Assembly (NCBI RefSeq): GCF_008831285.2
Contig: NC_045145.1
Location: 22,400,040 to 22,464,039, forward strand
DNA: 64,000 nt
DNA from: Nymphaea colorata
Taxonomy: Eukaryota; Streptophyta; Magnoliopsida; Nymphaeales; Nymphaeaceae
Reading direction: 5' to 3'
Shown here: in pieces, positions 22,838 through 35,235 of the stretch
Layout of the letters: every line of letters starts with the position of its first letter
Numbering within the stretch: the stretch's first letter is position 1
Notes under the pieces: model-generated
What the model saw: the letters and a program-made list of their open reading frames with translations, nothing else
Database searches by the model: none
Told to the model about the DNA's origin: nothing
Translations under genes and position numbers: made by a program

Positions 22838-23848
22838 TCATTTCAAGTACTTGTTCCTCCTAACTTCGATGTTATTCTTGCTCGACTCGACTTGCTTTAT
22901 CGATTCACTGATGGAGCTGATCACCTGCAATAACTCGTTCTGGAGGCTCTCCTTCGTCTGAAGCAGCTCCACACTAGAGCGCACGTCCTCTAACATCTCT
23001 TTTAATTGGTAAACCCACGAGTACAATGGCCTTAAGTCTCGCAGCACATATTCTTTATTGGACTCCACACGATGCAGACTCGCACAGAGGGCCTTCCCTT
23101 GCTGCAACTCATTCAACTTTTCTATCCACATCTTGTCCACCCACAAGCCCAACTGTTGCCAATTCGCTATTGCTGTCCCCGCTGCAACGACGCTGGCAAT
23201 CACCGGGCCTGCATGCAGCGAGGCCGCGATAACTGAACAAACCGAAGCAACAATAATGAAGCTGGCAAAAATAATGGAGATGGCTTTCTTCAGCCATTTC
23301 AGCCGTCCAAACTTCTTCTCTAGTGAAGAGCCCTGCTGCTGGACCTTCTCCACGATGTCGTGGTGTTGCTTCAACAAGCTGCCGAACGACTCCATGAGAC
23401 TTTTGCTGAAGCTATCGCCCCATTCCAAACACCACAGCTTATCCAGCACTTTTATCTCCTTCTCCTCCTCCCGGTGCCCCGACGGCGTCCACTGCAGGAG
23501 GGCCTCTAAGAGCCCATCAAGCTCTTTCTTCAAGTCCTTCGTGTTGGTGAGTAAGGATTTCAGGAAATCGTCGGCTTCCAAGCTGAGGTCTAGGAAGTCT
23601 TTCCTAAGGGTAGAGAGGAATTTATCTTTCTTGATGACCGGCCACAAGGCCGCACCATGTTGGAGCTCCATAGTTTGCCGGTTGAAGTCATCGATGAGGG
23701 ACACCGAACGGGTGACGAGGTTGACGGCCGAAACGCCATCGCCGGTGCTCCTAGATTCCTCTAGGAAGCAACAGAGCTTTTGGAAGAGATTACCACAGTC
23801 TTCGTCGAGCGTGCACCTGGATCTGCTTGCGCTTCCCTTGTTTCCCAT
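22838..23848 (-). CDS. UPF0496 (DUF677/At14a-like) protein, locus 3, intact
   Basis: A single-exon frame of 336 residues, the only complete protein gene in the window; UPF0496 proteins are usually about 350-400 residues as I recall. I chose the ATG at 23848 because it gives MGNKGSAS, the MGxxxS myristoylation pattern shared with loci 1 and 2; an in-frame ATG at 23932 lies upstream of the TATA box. Residues 75-115 hold FLSTLRKDFLDLSLEADDFL and a heptad-like helix; 113-125 LLEALLQWTPSGH; 155-182 a helix with LLKQHHDIVEKVQQQ; about 188-228 a long hydrophobic segment (IIFASFIIVASVCSVIAASL, then HAGPVIASVVAAG), likely membrane-inserted; 236-336 a helical C-terminus with NELQQGKAL and ESLQNEL. Known members are membrane-associated plant proteins with no established biochemical activity. 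The pairing of a possible lipid anchor with a hydrophobic hairpin suggests peripheral or re-entrant membrane attachment (inference). Confidence 0.92.
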   Translation of the reverse strand: MGNKGSASRSRCTLDEDCGNLFQKLCCFLEESRSTGDGVSAVNLVTRSVSLIDDFNRQTMELQHGAALWPVIKKDKFLSTLRKDFLDLSLEADDFLKSLLTNTKDLKKELDGLLEALLQWTPSGHREEEKEIKVLDKLWCLEWGDSFSKSLMESFGSLLKQHHDIVEKVQQQGSSLEKKFGRLKWLKKAISIIFASFIIVASVCSVIAASLHAGPVIASVVAAGTAIANWQQLGLWVDKMWIEKLNELQQGKALCASLHRVESNKEYVLRDLRPLYSWVYQLKEMLEDVRSSVELLQTKESLQNELLQVISSISESIKQVESSKNNIEVRRNKYLK

Positions 23849-23890
23849 CTCTCTGTCCCTCACCAGGTTGGACCAATACTGTGGACCTCC

Positions 23891-23897
23891 ATTTATA
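23891..23897 (-). promoter_or_regulatory. TATA box of UPF0496 locus 3
   Basis: The minus strand reads AAATTATAAATGG, with TATAAAT 43-49 bases before the ATG. The gene fragments at 47482-47835 and 49546-49862 keep the same promoter core (cctccttttataatttt on the plus strand), so the duplicated unit carried its promoter. Confidence 0.65.
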
Positions 23898-25582
23898 ATT
23901 TTGAAGCCGCAGCTTAGCGTTGCGTAGTTCAATTAAGATAAAAAATACTTATTTTTTTCTAAAGGGATGACGTTTAACAACGATGGAGCATAGATGGCGT
24001 GTAGAAAGCGTGCCATATATGGTACTCATTTAAGTTTTCAATCCAGCCCAAGACCTAAAGGAAAACCTAAAGGAAGGAGCGCATTTGTGTTTTTTCATGG
24101 GCAATGGGGTTGTTAATAATGTAACTTGGTTATATATACAGTTCTTTTATATGTAATTTCATGCGTTGTTTAATGATGACAAAGGTGCTCATGATTACTA
24201 CATAAATTTTTTTATAAAAGCAAAAATGAAAACCACAAAAAAAAGATTTAAAGATTTCACAAAGATAAAATTTATCATACATATTGTTATGACCAATACG
24301 CCTTTTCATGTAGTAAAAAAATACTTTCATTTTTTTACCTTGCTTATAGTATAATCACATTAACTCATACATATTTATTATTTCATCTCATACTTATATT
24401 TTGCGTTATCTCATACACGTGTTCACTATCTCATAAATCATAAATCTTTTGTTATTTCATAAACATTATTTCATACTTATATGTTATTTCACACCTATTT
24501 ATTATCTCACGCACTTACATATGACATATTTAGACATGAAAGTAAGTGTATCCTACATACATGAAAGTAACTGCACATATTAGTAGTATAGTCCACATTC
24601 GATGTACGCTCGTTTACATACACGAGACGGTGTATAGAATTCTCTCTTGTTAATCATTTGTTCTCACTCAAACAGTGGCGGAGCCACATATAAGCTGGTG
24701 TGTGCAACTGTCCACACCAGCTTCTTAATTTTCTTTCATTTTTACATTAAGATTGTCTAATTTTACTTTATTATATATATATGCGCTCCTAGCTACTAAA
24801 ACCTTTGAATGAGTGCCACTGCACTCAAAACATTTAATAGGTCATGAGAAGGGAAGGTTCCTCACCTTTTCTTCCCGGCACAAGTCTTCCTCCGGACCTA
24901 ACTGGAAACCCTCTTCATTTTCTTCCCAACCTTCCTCCAATTTTCTTAAGTAAGCGATCTATCACATCATCTTCCTCCTCTCCTTTGTCCCCCACAAACC
25001 TGTTGATGTCCGACTCAAGACGTAAGTCTCAGTCAAGACAATGAAACGGACCACGGGAAGGATGACAAGGTCTACTAATCTCAGACTTAAACACGACGAC
25101 TTAAGGCAGTGTCTAACACAATAAAACGGACGAAGGAGGGATGATAAGCCCTACGAAGAAACTTTTTTAGTATTCCGTTTTCCTCCTCCTCTTTGTTCTT
25201 CTTCTTTTCTCTCTCTTTCTCTCTCTCTTTTGAAAACTGCATGTTACTTATTTATTGTATTCAAGATATCTAAAAGTATTGACAAAAACTCCGCGTTCAA
25301 CTAAACTAGGGTCCATAACAAATCAATGAATTATTCCAAACATCCAATCGACTTGCCGAAGATGTTAAATCAGATTGCATTTTTAACAGCACATAAATGT
25401 ATATCAAAATCCAAAACAGAAACACGAATCGGATAAAAGAGGGGAAAAATTTGCTTATCCTTCATCGCACCATCCTAAGTTCCTAACATCCAATTCACCG
25501 CATGTTAAGATGATTTAAGGAATCGTGCAGGAGAGAAGACCGCCCCTGCGTGCATGGTCAACGGTGCTGGTCCGATGCTCGT

Positions 25583-25690
<108 letters not shown>

Positions 25691-27414
25691 GAGACCCTTT
25701 AAATATGACAGTTAAGGTGTTTTTTTGAAATCTAATCTTATCAATATGATCTTCAAGATTGATACAAAATAGATATTCAGTTGCTCATTTTTTGAGTTTT
25801 AGTAGTGCTTTTATAATGAGCAAAAATAGATCCCATAGCATCAACATTTTGGTAATAAAAAAATCAACATTTTCATACAAAAAATTATGAAGACAGAAAT
25901 GAAAACCGCAAAAAAAAATTGAGAATTCGATAAAGATAAAATTTATCAGCACTTATATATGTTTCGTTATAAGCAATATATCTTTTTAAGTAGTAAAAAA
26001 CTATTTTTATTTGTTTTGTCATGTTTATAACGTAATCTCATTAATTCATAAATATTTTATTATCTTATAAATATTATCTCATACTTATGTTCAACGTTGT
26101 CTCATACATCCGTTCATTATCTCATAAATATTTTATTATCTTATAAAAATTATTTTATAAATCTTTTGTTATCTCATAAACATTATCTCATTCATATGTA
26201 TTTGCTATCTCATGCACATGCATGTGCAATGTTTGAAAATAAAAATATACAATATAGTCCATGTCCGGCATACTTATCATCATGTACATGAGAAGTCATA
26301 CAAAACTCTCCCTCGTTAATCATTTGTTCTCAATCAAAACATTTGATAATGTTTGAAAATAAAAATAAATATACAATATAGTCCATGTCCGGCATACTTA
26401 TCATTATGTACATGAGAAGTCATACAAAACTCTCCCTCTTTAATCATTTGTTCTCACTCAAAACATTTGATAGCTCATGAAAAGCGAAAGTTCCTCACCT
26501 TTTCTTATGGGCACATGAGAACCTAAGTGGAAACCGCCGCTCCATTTTCTCCCCTACTTACTTTTAATTTTCTTAGATGGATGTCGGACTCAAACGCGCA
26601 ATGTTTTGGAGTCAATCGTAAGTTTGCATCACAAGAATGAAAGGAACCACACGAAGGATGATAAGGTCAACTAATCTCAGACTCAAACACGATTTAAAGC
26701 AATGTCTAACATAATAAAAGGGACAACTAATCTCAGACTCAAACACGACTTAAGGCAGTGTCTAACACAATAAAACGGACCACAGAGGGATGATAAGGCC
26801 TACGAAGAAGCATTTACAGAGGGATGATAAGGCCTACGAAGAAGCATTCTTAGTATTCCTTTTTCCTCCTCCTCCTTCTTCTTCTCAAACTCGGCGTGCA
26901 ATTAAACTAGGGTCCACATCAAATAAATGAATTCTTCCAAGCATCCATGGCTCGTCATAGCGGTTATGTGTGTTAGAGACAAAAATGAGACCCTTTAAAT
27001 AAGACATTCAAAGTGTTTTTTTGAAGTGTAATCTTACCAATATGATCTTCAGGATTGATACAAAATATATATTAGGTTGCCCATTTTTTTAAGTTTTAGT
27101 TGTGTTTTTATAATAAGCAAAAATTTCTCTTCATAGCATCAACGTTTTGGTAATAGAAAAATCAACATTTTCATAAAAACAACTTAATTCAGAGCATGTT
27201 TTTTACTAAAATAATATTTATAAGTATATTATGTTTTTCTCCTGGATCGATTGGTTATATATATATATATATATATAAAACATGCATATGCATGACTCTT
27301 TGTAAATCCAGTTTCTTTCAATTGAACAACCTTTTTTGAAAAAAAAAAGAGATAGGGTAGCATACTGGGGGAGGAGGCCATTGCTGACACCAATAGGGAA
27401 GGAGGACGAGCTCC

Positions 27415-27705
27415 TGGTAATAGACCTAGGCATTGGGCTGGGCCGGGCCCTATAACCCAAGCCGACCCGAATCCTGATTACAATAAAAAAAATATTTTTA
27501 ATATAAAATAATTTTTTTGGATGTAAAATATGTGTTTAATAAATAAAATATATTTTTTTAATAAGATAATATTTTTTGTCTGTTATCGGGCTGAATCGAG
27601 CCACCGTCGGGCCAACCCGTACCCGATTGGGCTGGGTAGGGGTACCAAACCCGGCCTGATAAACAAGTCTACTCCCAAAAGTCTCGTAACTCGTAAGGCC
27701 CCTTC
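27415..27705. repeat. GGCCCG-rich repeat with AT core
   Basis: GC-rich ends ('gggctgggccgggccc' near 27440 and 'gggccaacccgtacccgattgggctggg' near 27610) flank an AT-rich core. The matching element at 52980-53240 sits at the equivalent place in the second copy of the flank, so it predates the duplication. Confidence 0.6.
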
Positions 27706-27759
27706 CCACAAGTTCTGTGACGACCATAAACTTATTTTTTTTGTTTGACATCCCTGAAA

Positions 27760-28214
27760 GGAATACTGAATGGTGTTCATTATTTGGTAAGCAAATATTT
27801 AGTATAACTTTTTAAAAGGATGTATTCTTGTTTGTTTAGACTATTGATGAAGCATTGATGGTTATGTTCCAATATGCAATAGATTGTTAGCACAGAAGAA
27901 AATTTTTAATGTTTGGAGATAAAGATGTTAAGGTATTCGTTTTATAGAGCGTGAAATGGACAAATATAGCAAGTGGAAAGTGATTGATCCCTTGCTTAGC
28001 CATGATTTGTTAACGTAGATGTTAAATAGATTTAAATTTAAATGGTCATGGCTATTTGAAGTTGTTTATATATCATTATATAATGAATGCTGCAGTTATG
28101 GCATCGATCCTCACTACATATATATCTATTTATATATATATAGTTAGTCTGGCCTTGACGACATTAACTTGCACTTCACTGAAAATCTTTGCACCACAAT
28201 GGCAACCTGGATGC
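27760..28214. other. Intergenic, no gene recognised
   Basis: AT-rich sequence; 'agtataactttttaaaaggatgtattcttgttt' near 27800 also occurs at 53340, extending the duplication. Nothing else is identified. Confidence 0.4.
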
Positions 28215-28338
28215 ATGATAGTTTTAGTTTCCAGTGGTCAAAAATTTAATCTAATCCTTTCATTTGCACCCATCGAATGATAGTTTTAGTTTCCAGTGGT
28301 CAAAAATTTAATCTAATCCTTTCATTTGCACCCATCGA
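28215..28338. repeat. 62-bp tandem duplication
   Basis: Units 28215-28276 and 28277-28338, beginning atgatagttttagtttccag, are identical by eye, so the duplication is recent. Confidence 0.95.
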
Positions 28339-28589
28339 ACAACACTTTTTTCCTCCTTCTTCCCCCCACAAACATTTCATGTTTGTTTTAGAATTGAAAA
28401 CTCCATGCAGGTTACTTATTTTAATTATATTCATGTGAAAACTTATTTTAATTATATTCAAGACATCTAAAACTATTGAGAACAACTCAACCTGCAATTA
28501 AACTAGGGTCCATAACAAATCAAAGAATTATTCGGAGCATCCAATCAAATCGAGAAAAGAAAAAATTCACAACGGGGAAGGGGATTCCT

Positions 28590-28809
28590 CCTTCTGCCGG
28601 TGCCGCCCTACGATAGACTCCGGGCTGAGAGGGCGTCGGGATTTATTCTCCCAATGGCGACGGCAGCGCCCAAGTCGTCATCCAGCATCGCCGAACAATC
28701 CGGAATCGCCGGGCATGCATGTTTGACAGCTTTGAATTCCAATGGTAAAAAATTTATCCCTTTACTTGCAACCATCAAACAGCTCAGAATTCGTCTGGAC
28801 ATTCATTAA
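28590..28809 (+). other. Short GC-rich coding-like segment
   Basis: A small GC-rich island in AT-rich DNA. From the ATG at 28654 the plus frame reads MATAAPKSSSSIAEQSGIAG and continues for 52 residues; a possible donor (AATG|GTAAAA) follows codon 30. It resembles the start of an exon encoding a Ser/Ala-rich N-terminus, but I find no continuation and do not recognise it. Chance is possible. Confidence 0.25.
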
Positions 28810-31221
28810 TTGGTACGCAGTACAAATTACATTACCAAAAAAAAACTTTAGGGCCTTTTGACCGGCAGGAAATCCGAAGAAAAAAAATTCTAATTTTTAC
28901 AAATTTTTCCTTCCCATCAAACTAGGGAAGGAAAATGTAACCCTTGCCATGATGCCATAGTTTTGGAAAATATGTTTTCGGAAATTTCTTTCCATGCATA
29001 GGGGTGAAAAAAAAAATTTTGGAAATAAAAAATTGACCGTTGGCGTTGGGCTTCCCGGTCTCCGACTCTTCACAACAGGGCATCAGCCTCCTCTTCTCCC
29101 ATCCGCAGCAGCTCTTCTACGGCAGGAATGGCAGCTCTTCACGGCTTCAGACCATTTGTAAAAGGAAGACTGTCATCATGAAGCCGGAGACGACAGCCTC
29201 AGCACCCTTTCCTTAGGTTTTTGGCGACCCATGACAAAAGGTTTCAATGTTATGGGTTAGAGAAAGAGAGAAAACAAGAAAGAGACACATAGAGACAGAG
29301 AGAGAACTAAAAATCGCCGGTGATTATTGCGACCACCGGGCCGGTGATAAAAGAAAAATAAAACCTAAAAAAAACTCCACCATCTCACTACCATTTCTTC
29401 AATCGCCAGTGGTTGTTGACAACCATTTCTTCTGTCGCCAGTCCCAAACGAAGGAAAACGTCCAACCCCTTTTATAAAAACAATTTCACTTCAGCCTCAG
29501 TTAATTTTCTTTATTTTCATTATTATTCAGCATCCTTTACCAAAATTAGTTAGATGCACCATGTTTTTAGTAAAAATTCTAAACTAACTAATGCCACGTT
29601 GATTGGAGTAAATGCTTCGAACAGTGAAAATGGAGAGACAAATTCACACATAAGAAGGTGGTGAAAAAAATTTTCAATCCATCAAACTAACAAATAAGTT
29701 TCAAGGAATTTTTTTTTTCTTATAATCACAAACACATTAAAATCAGAATCGAAAATATTTTTTCCATTCTTTTTTTCCAAGAAATATATTTTTAGAAATA
29801 TTTTTCTAATTCTATATTTTCAGACCATCAAACGGCCCCTTAAGAATTAACCTCAACAAGTTGCCGAGTGATCAGCAAACCAGCTGGGATGTACCAGTGC
29901 CGGAGTCAGAAATTTCTGGTGAGAAATTTCTGCTGAGAGGAATTCTAAACTTGAATTTCAAATTGAACCGAAACTCATATATAAAAAACTGAAAAACAAC
30001 GATGTTTCCATATATAAATAAGGTAAAATTTATGGGCTAGTGTGGGCAATTGCCCACACCAACTATAAGGTAGCTCCACTTCTTGCTAGTACGTGGTCAG
30101 CCTATCTAGTTCCAACTCATCAGTTGCCAACCATGCAGAAATCCCAACGGCAAGATAAGAACATAGGCGAGCCACAAAGTGGCTGGCAAGCGACCAGTCT
30201 TAGTTTCAACTTAGAGGGGTGCTAAATAATAAAAAAGCTATGAGCATGATTGGACAAGGCAGACACCATGACCATGAACCTATTTGCTGCAACTATATTC
30301 AGAGAAAACGTGACGACAGATATCATTTTCAAAGGCCTCAATATTATATGATAGTAGGAGTCTTTAGCTAAGTCAAGTATGAGCTAATGTCGTTCAATTA
30401 TGAGTTAATTCAGGCAAAATCTATTTTGCTTTTGTCTTTCAAGTTTATGGAAGTTTAGTCAAGTCATATATTCTTCAAAGAAAGTGCATGCTCGAGACAA
30501 ATCATTGAATCAACATAAGAAAGTGCAACATGGAAGCACACTTCAATCCATTTATGAAAGAATCGGGCTACGATCTTCAGAGGATTATTAATTATTTCTT
30601 TCTTTGTTAGAAAAAAAAAAAACAATATTGACATTAAGTATGGCCGGAGGGGGGGTGGTGTGTGGGGGGGGGGACAGAAATTATCCTTGAGGGGTGCTAA
30701 ATAATATTTTCAAAATTTACAAGAGGACACAACAATTATTTACTCAATTTTACATGATTCAAATTAAAAATTTTCAAAAATATATGTATTTTTTTTTTCA
30801 GTGGGTCATAACTCCAGCCAGACTCTCCTTCCCTCCCCTTCCAACTGTGTCGCTAGAAATAAGATTGGGCAATGGGCTAGGTACATGAGAATACCTGAGA
30901 GATACCCAGTACCAAGCACAATTGGGCTCAAAAAAGCCTACCAAGTCGGTCTGATAACTTATGGAACTGACCTGGGTTGGCCTGATGGGCCTGATTCGAC
31001 CCAACATGATTTGTTAATATTATTTTCATTTTTTTAATGACATATATTTTATTTCAATTAATTATATTTATTTATTATTTTATATTTAAATATAGTTTTA
31101 TTATTTTAATTAGGCCGAGCCGAGCCAAACCAGAGCTCAGGTTTCGGGCATCAGGCCAAGCTTGTGCTGCAGTTTTGGAGCTGTGGCCAGCCTGACGACC
31201 AGGCCCAAGGGCAGAAGTGTT
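28810..31221. other. Intergenic, dispersed repeats
   Basis: Contains AT-rich sequence; 29040-29480 with mixed composition and an AG-rich patch; a 'gggctagtgtgggcaattgcccacaccaac' motif at 30035-30065; a stretch at 30390-30570 that is the paralogous empty site for the F-box insertion at 53476-54750; a G-run near 30650-30672; and a GGCCCG-type repeat at 30830-31200. No gene is supported. Confidence 0.45.
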
Positions 31222-34200
31222 GGTAAACGATTTACTGACCTCTTTCTTATCTTTACTGACTTGCAATGCCAATAACAAAATACTTTGAATGTCGATATCG
31301 TAATTGCGATAGACTACACAAGCATCAAATTAAAGCTTCTTTTTATATAGCGAATCATCTCCTTTTCCTCCCCAAATAGCCAGTAAGTTCAGCATATTTT
31401 TAGCACTGAAGGAAGAAAATTTAAGCGCAAACTTTGTACCAGAATTACTTCATGTCAAAATTTTTGATAAAGAGATGAGACTACATGTAAATCAGAAGCA
31501 TGAGCGTGCTACTTACAATCCTCCCAGGCGGCCAGCTGCTTGTTCTTTCTTAGATTCTTGAGGAGAAGCGGCGGTGGAGGAGGTCCCAGGCGGAGAACTG
31601 GAGGGTACTGTGGAGGATACCCTTGTTGGGGAGGGTACCCTGCGGATGGTGGTTGAATATATATCTCACAAGTGCAGGGGATCTCTGAATGGTAGATAGA
31701 AACTACAGAAGAAGAGGAAGATACAGTCTTGATGATGGGAGAAGTTTCGTTTTATACATAGACATCAACAAGTAAGATGATGGAATTAGTTAATATTTGA
31801 ATTGACTTTTGCACAAGGAAGAGGCCTACTAAGGCTCCCTCACAAAATTGTTTTTCCAATATTTCGTTCTTCTTTGGAAATTACATAAACCAAAACAGAG
31901 GCCTGACCAAGTCAGTTACTTGTCTACCCAAAAACATAAGCGGTTGAGAGCAACAGACCTAATTGTTTTGGGTTATTTAATTGTTGGATTGTCAGACCTG
32001 ATTATATTAGTGAAACAAATACCAAAGCACATCCATGTGCATGAAAAATTATGAGCAGCAGGTTTGTGTTAAGTACAAAAGAAGATTTTGTAAAGGATAA
32101 AAAAGAATTATAAAAAAGTTAAAAGTTTAAAACGTACAATTCTTTATAAAAAATTTTTGATAATACCCTAACTCCTTTTTTTTTTTGGTGCACATTTGTC
32201 TAAGCATGCCCCTGTGCATGCAACTCCATCTTAAAAAAAAATAAAATAAAATAATAGCAAAAAAATGTGAAAAAAAAATCGAAAAGAAAGTAAGAGATAA
32301 GCTAAATATCGATGAAAAGTAATCTTATACATCTCGAAAATGGCATTGTAAGTACTTTTTGTAAAAGGAAAATTCATAAAATAACGTTGGGAGAAAAAAA
32401 AAGGGTGGAACACTGGAAAAATAAATGAATTTTAAACTGTGAAACCAAAAGGGTTGATTAAGATGCGAGCGTTTCATTTGAATGGGTGCCAAAATTTCTC
32501 TTTTCTAAGGGTAATTGGATGGAACTGGAAAATAATTCCACTTTAGATGGAAGTTTTGGTCAAAGTTTTCAGATTCAATGGTCTTCTTGGTCTGGTGGTC
32601 TAAAGCAACGTGACCTGGTCCCATCTTGAGCCGAACTCGGATCCAAGTTTGAAAAAAGAAGCGATCCGACCAACTGTTCCAGCTCATAGATATGGCGTTT
32701 GATCAATAATTGGAGCAGGTGTGGTTCATGAAACAGCATATGGAAGTAGAATCCAACTTCTATGGTATCAATGAACTCAGGTTATGAACGAAGACAAGTT
32801 CGAGTTGCACAAGTTTACATTCGATTCAAATCATGTCTTTCCTGTTTGTTAATTTTCAGGTGCATGTTGGAAAATTTTGACGAATTTTAACACCATATTT
32901 ATGGCATTTGTTTTCACTTAAGGAAGAAAAATATGAATCAAGTTTCATGAGCTTGACTTGAGCTCGGACTCGGTTTACCAAGTCAATTTCGAGGTTGCCT
33001 CATACTCAAGCTCAAGTCCTGCTTGAGTCGTTGTACATTCCTACGAACAAAGAATTTCCGTGCCATCATGCACCTTTTAAACATCAGGGGTTTGCAATTT
33101 CGCAATCCATTGAATTTTTTTAAGGTGAGCATGACATTTTCTTTTGTAAAATATGTTAGATGACATTATACCAAAACTTTCTAATTTTATATAAATATGA
33201 CACTTTTTGTGTAACTAATATTTAAAGGCGCTTACTTAATAATCAACGTTTTTTGCGCTTACTTAATAATCAATGTTTTTTTAAGCTTGTAAAATTCACT
33301 CTACAAGTCCAAATGTTGCTTTTCATTTTTTTGGACTTAAAAGAAAGCATTGACATAATTAGTTCAAGGAAAAATGTAGAAACCTGTGACCCTTCAACTA
33401 AATGGCAAATCTTTTCGGCCAACGGTCTGAAGATTGCTTTTTGCTTCAAAAGAAATATTCGTCGGACAGACTTTTCAGACTTGTCTTAGTCCATTCTCGA
33501 TAATGAAGTTCATGCCCCCACAGGTTGGCCTATTCTTATCTAGAAATTCAAAAACTTGAGATCTTATATTTCAAGGATTAATGGCAGCAGCAGTTGGATT
33601 GCACTTTCATTAAAGGAAACATTTCATTTTCATCCGCAGAATTCGAACCAGTTTCACATTTCAAGATCATTGGATTCATTAAAAAGCATAATTATGGAAA
33701 AATTATGTTCAAATTCTTTTTAGAACCTGTTTTAGAAAAAAAAAATTAACAGGACAAAACAGCATATATTTGGAACATGATCATGCCATTCTCAGCAGCT
33801 TAAAACCTCAAGCCTAATGCCATCAGCCGCAGGCCCAGGGCTTTGAAATAACAATGACTTAAATTGCTGAATTGATTATGTTGCACACACATAATATTGT
33901 ATGAACATTAATTTAAGTTATTGAGTATAACAAAATCTGGTGCTCAGATGAAATTTTAGCTAATGACATACAGGTAACATCGGGAAAAAGTAATTTCTTT
34001 TTATCGAGTCAAATATGGAGACGGTCTAGTTTTGGATAAAACAGCTTAAGACATCATTTACTGGTTCTAATATTGACATTGTGTATATACGATATCTGAC
34101 TACTTAGATATTGGCTAATTTGATTCAGTGTAAGATTCAGATTTGAATAGACAATGCCATATCAGAGTTTCTGCAAATAGCAAGAATTAGATACATATCC

Positions 34201-34450
34201 ATGATGCCTAACGGGTTACGCAAGAAAAGCTATGCCGAGTGCATGCACAGACAAGTCTCTTCGGAGACATCCGAAAAAAAATGTATCATGCACTGACTAC
34301 TTACGCAACGTGAATTTTCTTTTTGAATTCAACCAAATAAAATCATATGTCGTTGAATAAAGTAATCGATGATAAATCTGAACCATTGGATGGCATGGCC
34401 AGTTGGCAACATGGGAAGCAAAATCCAACCTTTCCCGTCTTCAGAGTTTA
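31222..34450. repeat. Segmental duplication block A, copy 2
   Basis: Direct copy of 11037-14190 without the solo LTR. It contains the dead CYSTM copy, the empty site at 32655-32680, a small local duplication of 'cttacttaataatca' at 33232-33270, and block B at its right end. Confidence 0.85.
31511..31664 (-). pseudogene. CYSTM-type first exon, dead copy
   Basis: It aligns with the exon at 11405-11601 but the start codon is ATA instead of ATG. The frame IYIQPPSAGYPPQQGYPPQY then meets deletions that remove part of the proline-rich repeat and shift the frame. The donor GTAAGT is retained at 31511-31516. With no start and a frameshift this copy cannot make the protein. Confidence 0.75.
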
Positions 34451-34470
34451 GGGCTGTTTTAGGATCGGTA
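34080..34470. repeat. Block B, copy 3 of 5
   Basis: Landmarks as in the first copy ('acgatatctgactacttagatattggctaa', 'aaatctgaaccattggatgg'). Confidence 0.8.
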
Positions 34471-35235
34471 GCGGAGCTATGTGTGGGCTGGCGTGGGTGC
34501 CTGCCCAATGAAGCTCCGTGTGAAAAGTTGATTGACGTCCGTGTTGCCCATGTCAAAAATGGATCGGGCCCTAAAATCAACAGCAGACCAGATCCAGCTT
34601 CAGAAAACTTAAAGGCTAAAGCAGTCGGAATTGTTTCCCTACCCATTGCCCAAATTCACATAAAGGGGAAGGCCAAAGGGGCGAAGCCCCAAACTGGCGA
34701 AGGGCAAGGTTCAAGGGCGGCAGCAGCCGGCAGGGCGGCGGGCGCCAGGTGTTTCTTCTTCTTCTTGAATTGTTTCTTGTTCTTCTTCTTGAATCCTATT
34801 GGGTATTTATTTTTTTTCCTTTTTGCCTCTTGGCCTGATGAAGAACAGAAAAAGTGCTTGGATCTCGCCTGAGCGGTCGATGCCTCGATGGTTGCTTTGT
34901 CCCGGACTACATGAACGGTTTATCTTTTCCCTGGTTTTTTTTTTTTTTTTTCGGTTTATTGCTTTTGTCTTTTTGTGGCTTCCAAATGAGTTCATATTCA
35001 GGTGGTTTGTCTTTTGTAACTCTGTTTGTTGAAAATCTTGTGGTGTTTTCAGGTCTTCGGCGTGCATCATGATATTCGCTGAAAAATTTTAGGCTGATGT
35101 GATGAGTTTGAAGTTACATCAGATTCTCACTGCTGCTTACTCTGAACTTCTGTAGGTGCATTGATTAACCAACTAAGACTGATAAAATCTAGTCATATTT
35201 GTGCAAAATTGTAAATGACATGAAAGAAAAATCAA
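34471..35235. other. Segment unique to this unit, no gene recognised
   Basis: Lies between blocks B and C where 19770-19960 has unrelated sequence. It starts with 'gcggagctatgtgtgggctggcgtgggtgcctgcccaatgaagctccg', a dispersed motif also seen at 30035 and 56215. It has CTT-rich tracts near 34755-34790 and a T-run near 34940. A 167-codon plus frame (34369-34872) crosses the repeat boundary and has no motif; I do not call it. Confidence 0.35.

Noticed and set aside
23058-23927. A 289-codon plus-strand open frame opposite UPF0496 locus 3, and the similar 264-codon frame at 7697-8491
   Set aside because: Both are antisense reflections of the UPF0496 coding sequence; they are Ser/Arg/Leu rich with no motif, while the minus-strand frames show clear family similarity.
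24360-24500. Repeated 'tatctcata' words as a CRISPR-like or satellite array
   Set aside because: Spacing is irregular, units are short and degenerate, and this is plant nuclear DNA; it is low-complexity AT-rich repeat.
34369-34872. 167-codon plus frame
   Set aside because: It crosses the end of block B into unrelated sequence, has no motif and ends in Phe-rich translation of T-runs.
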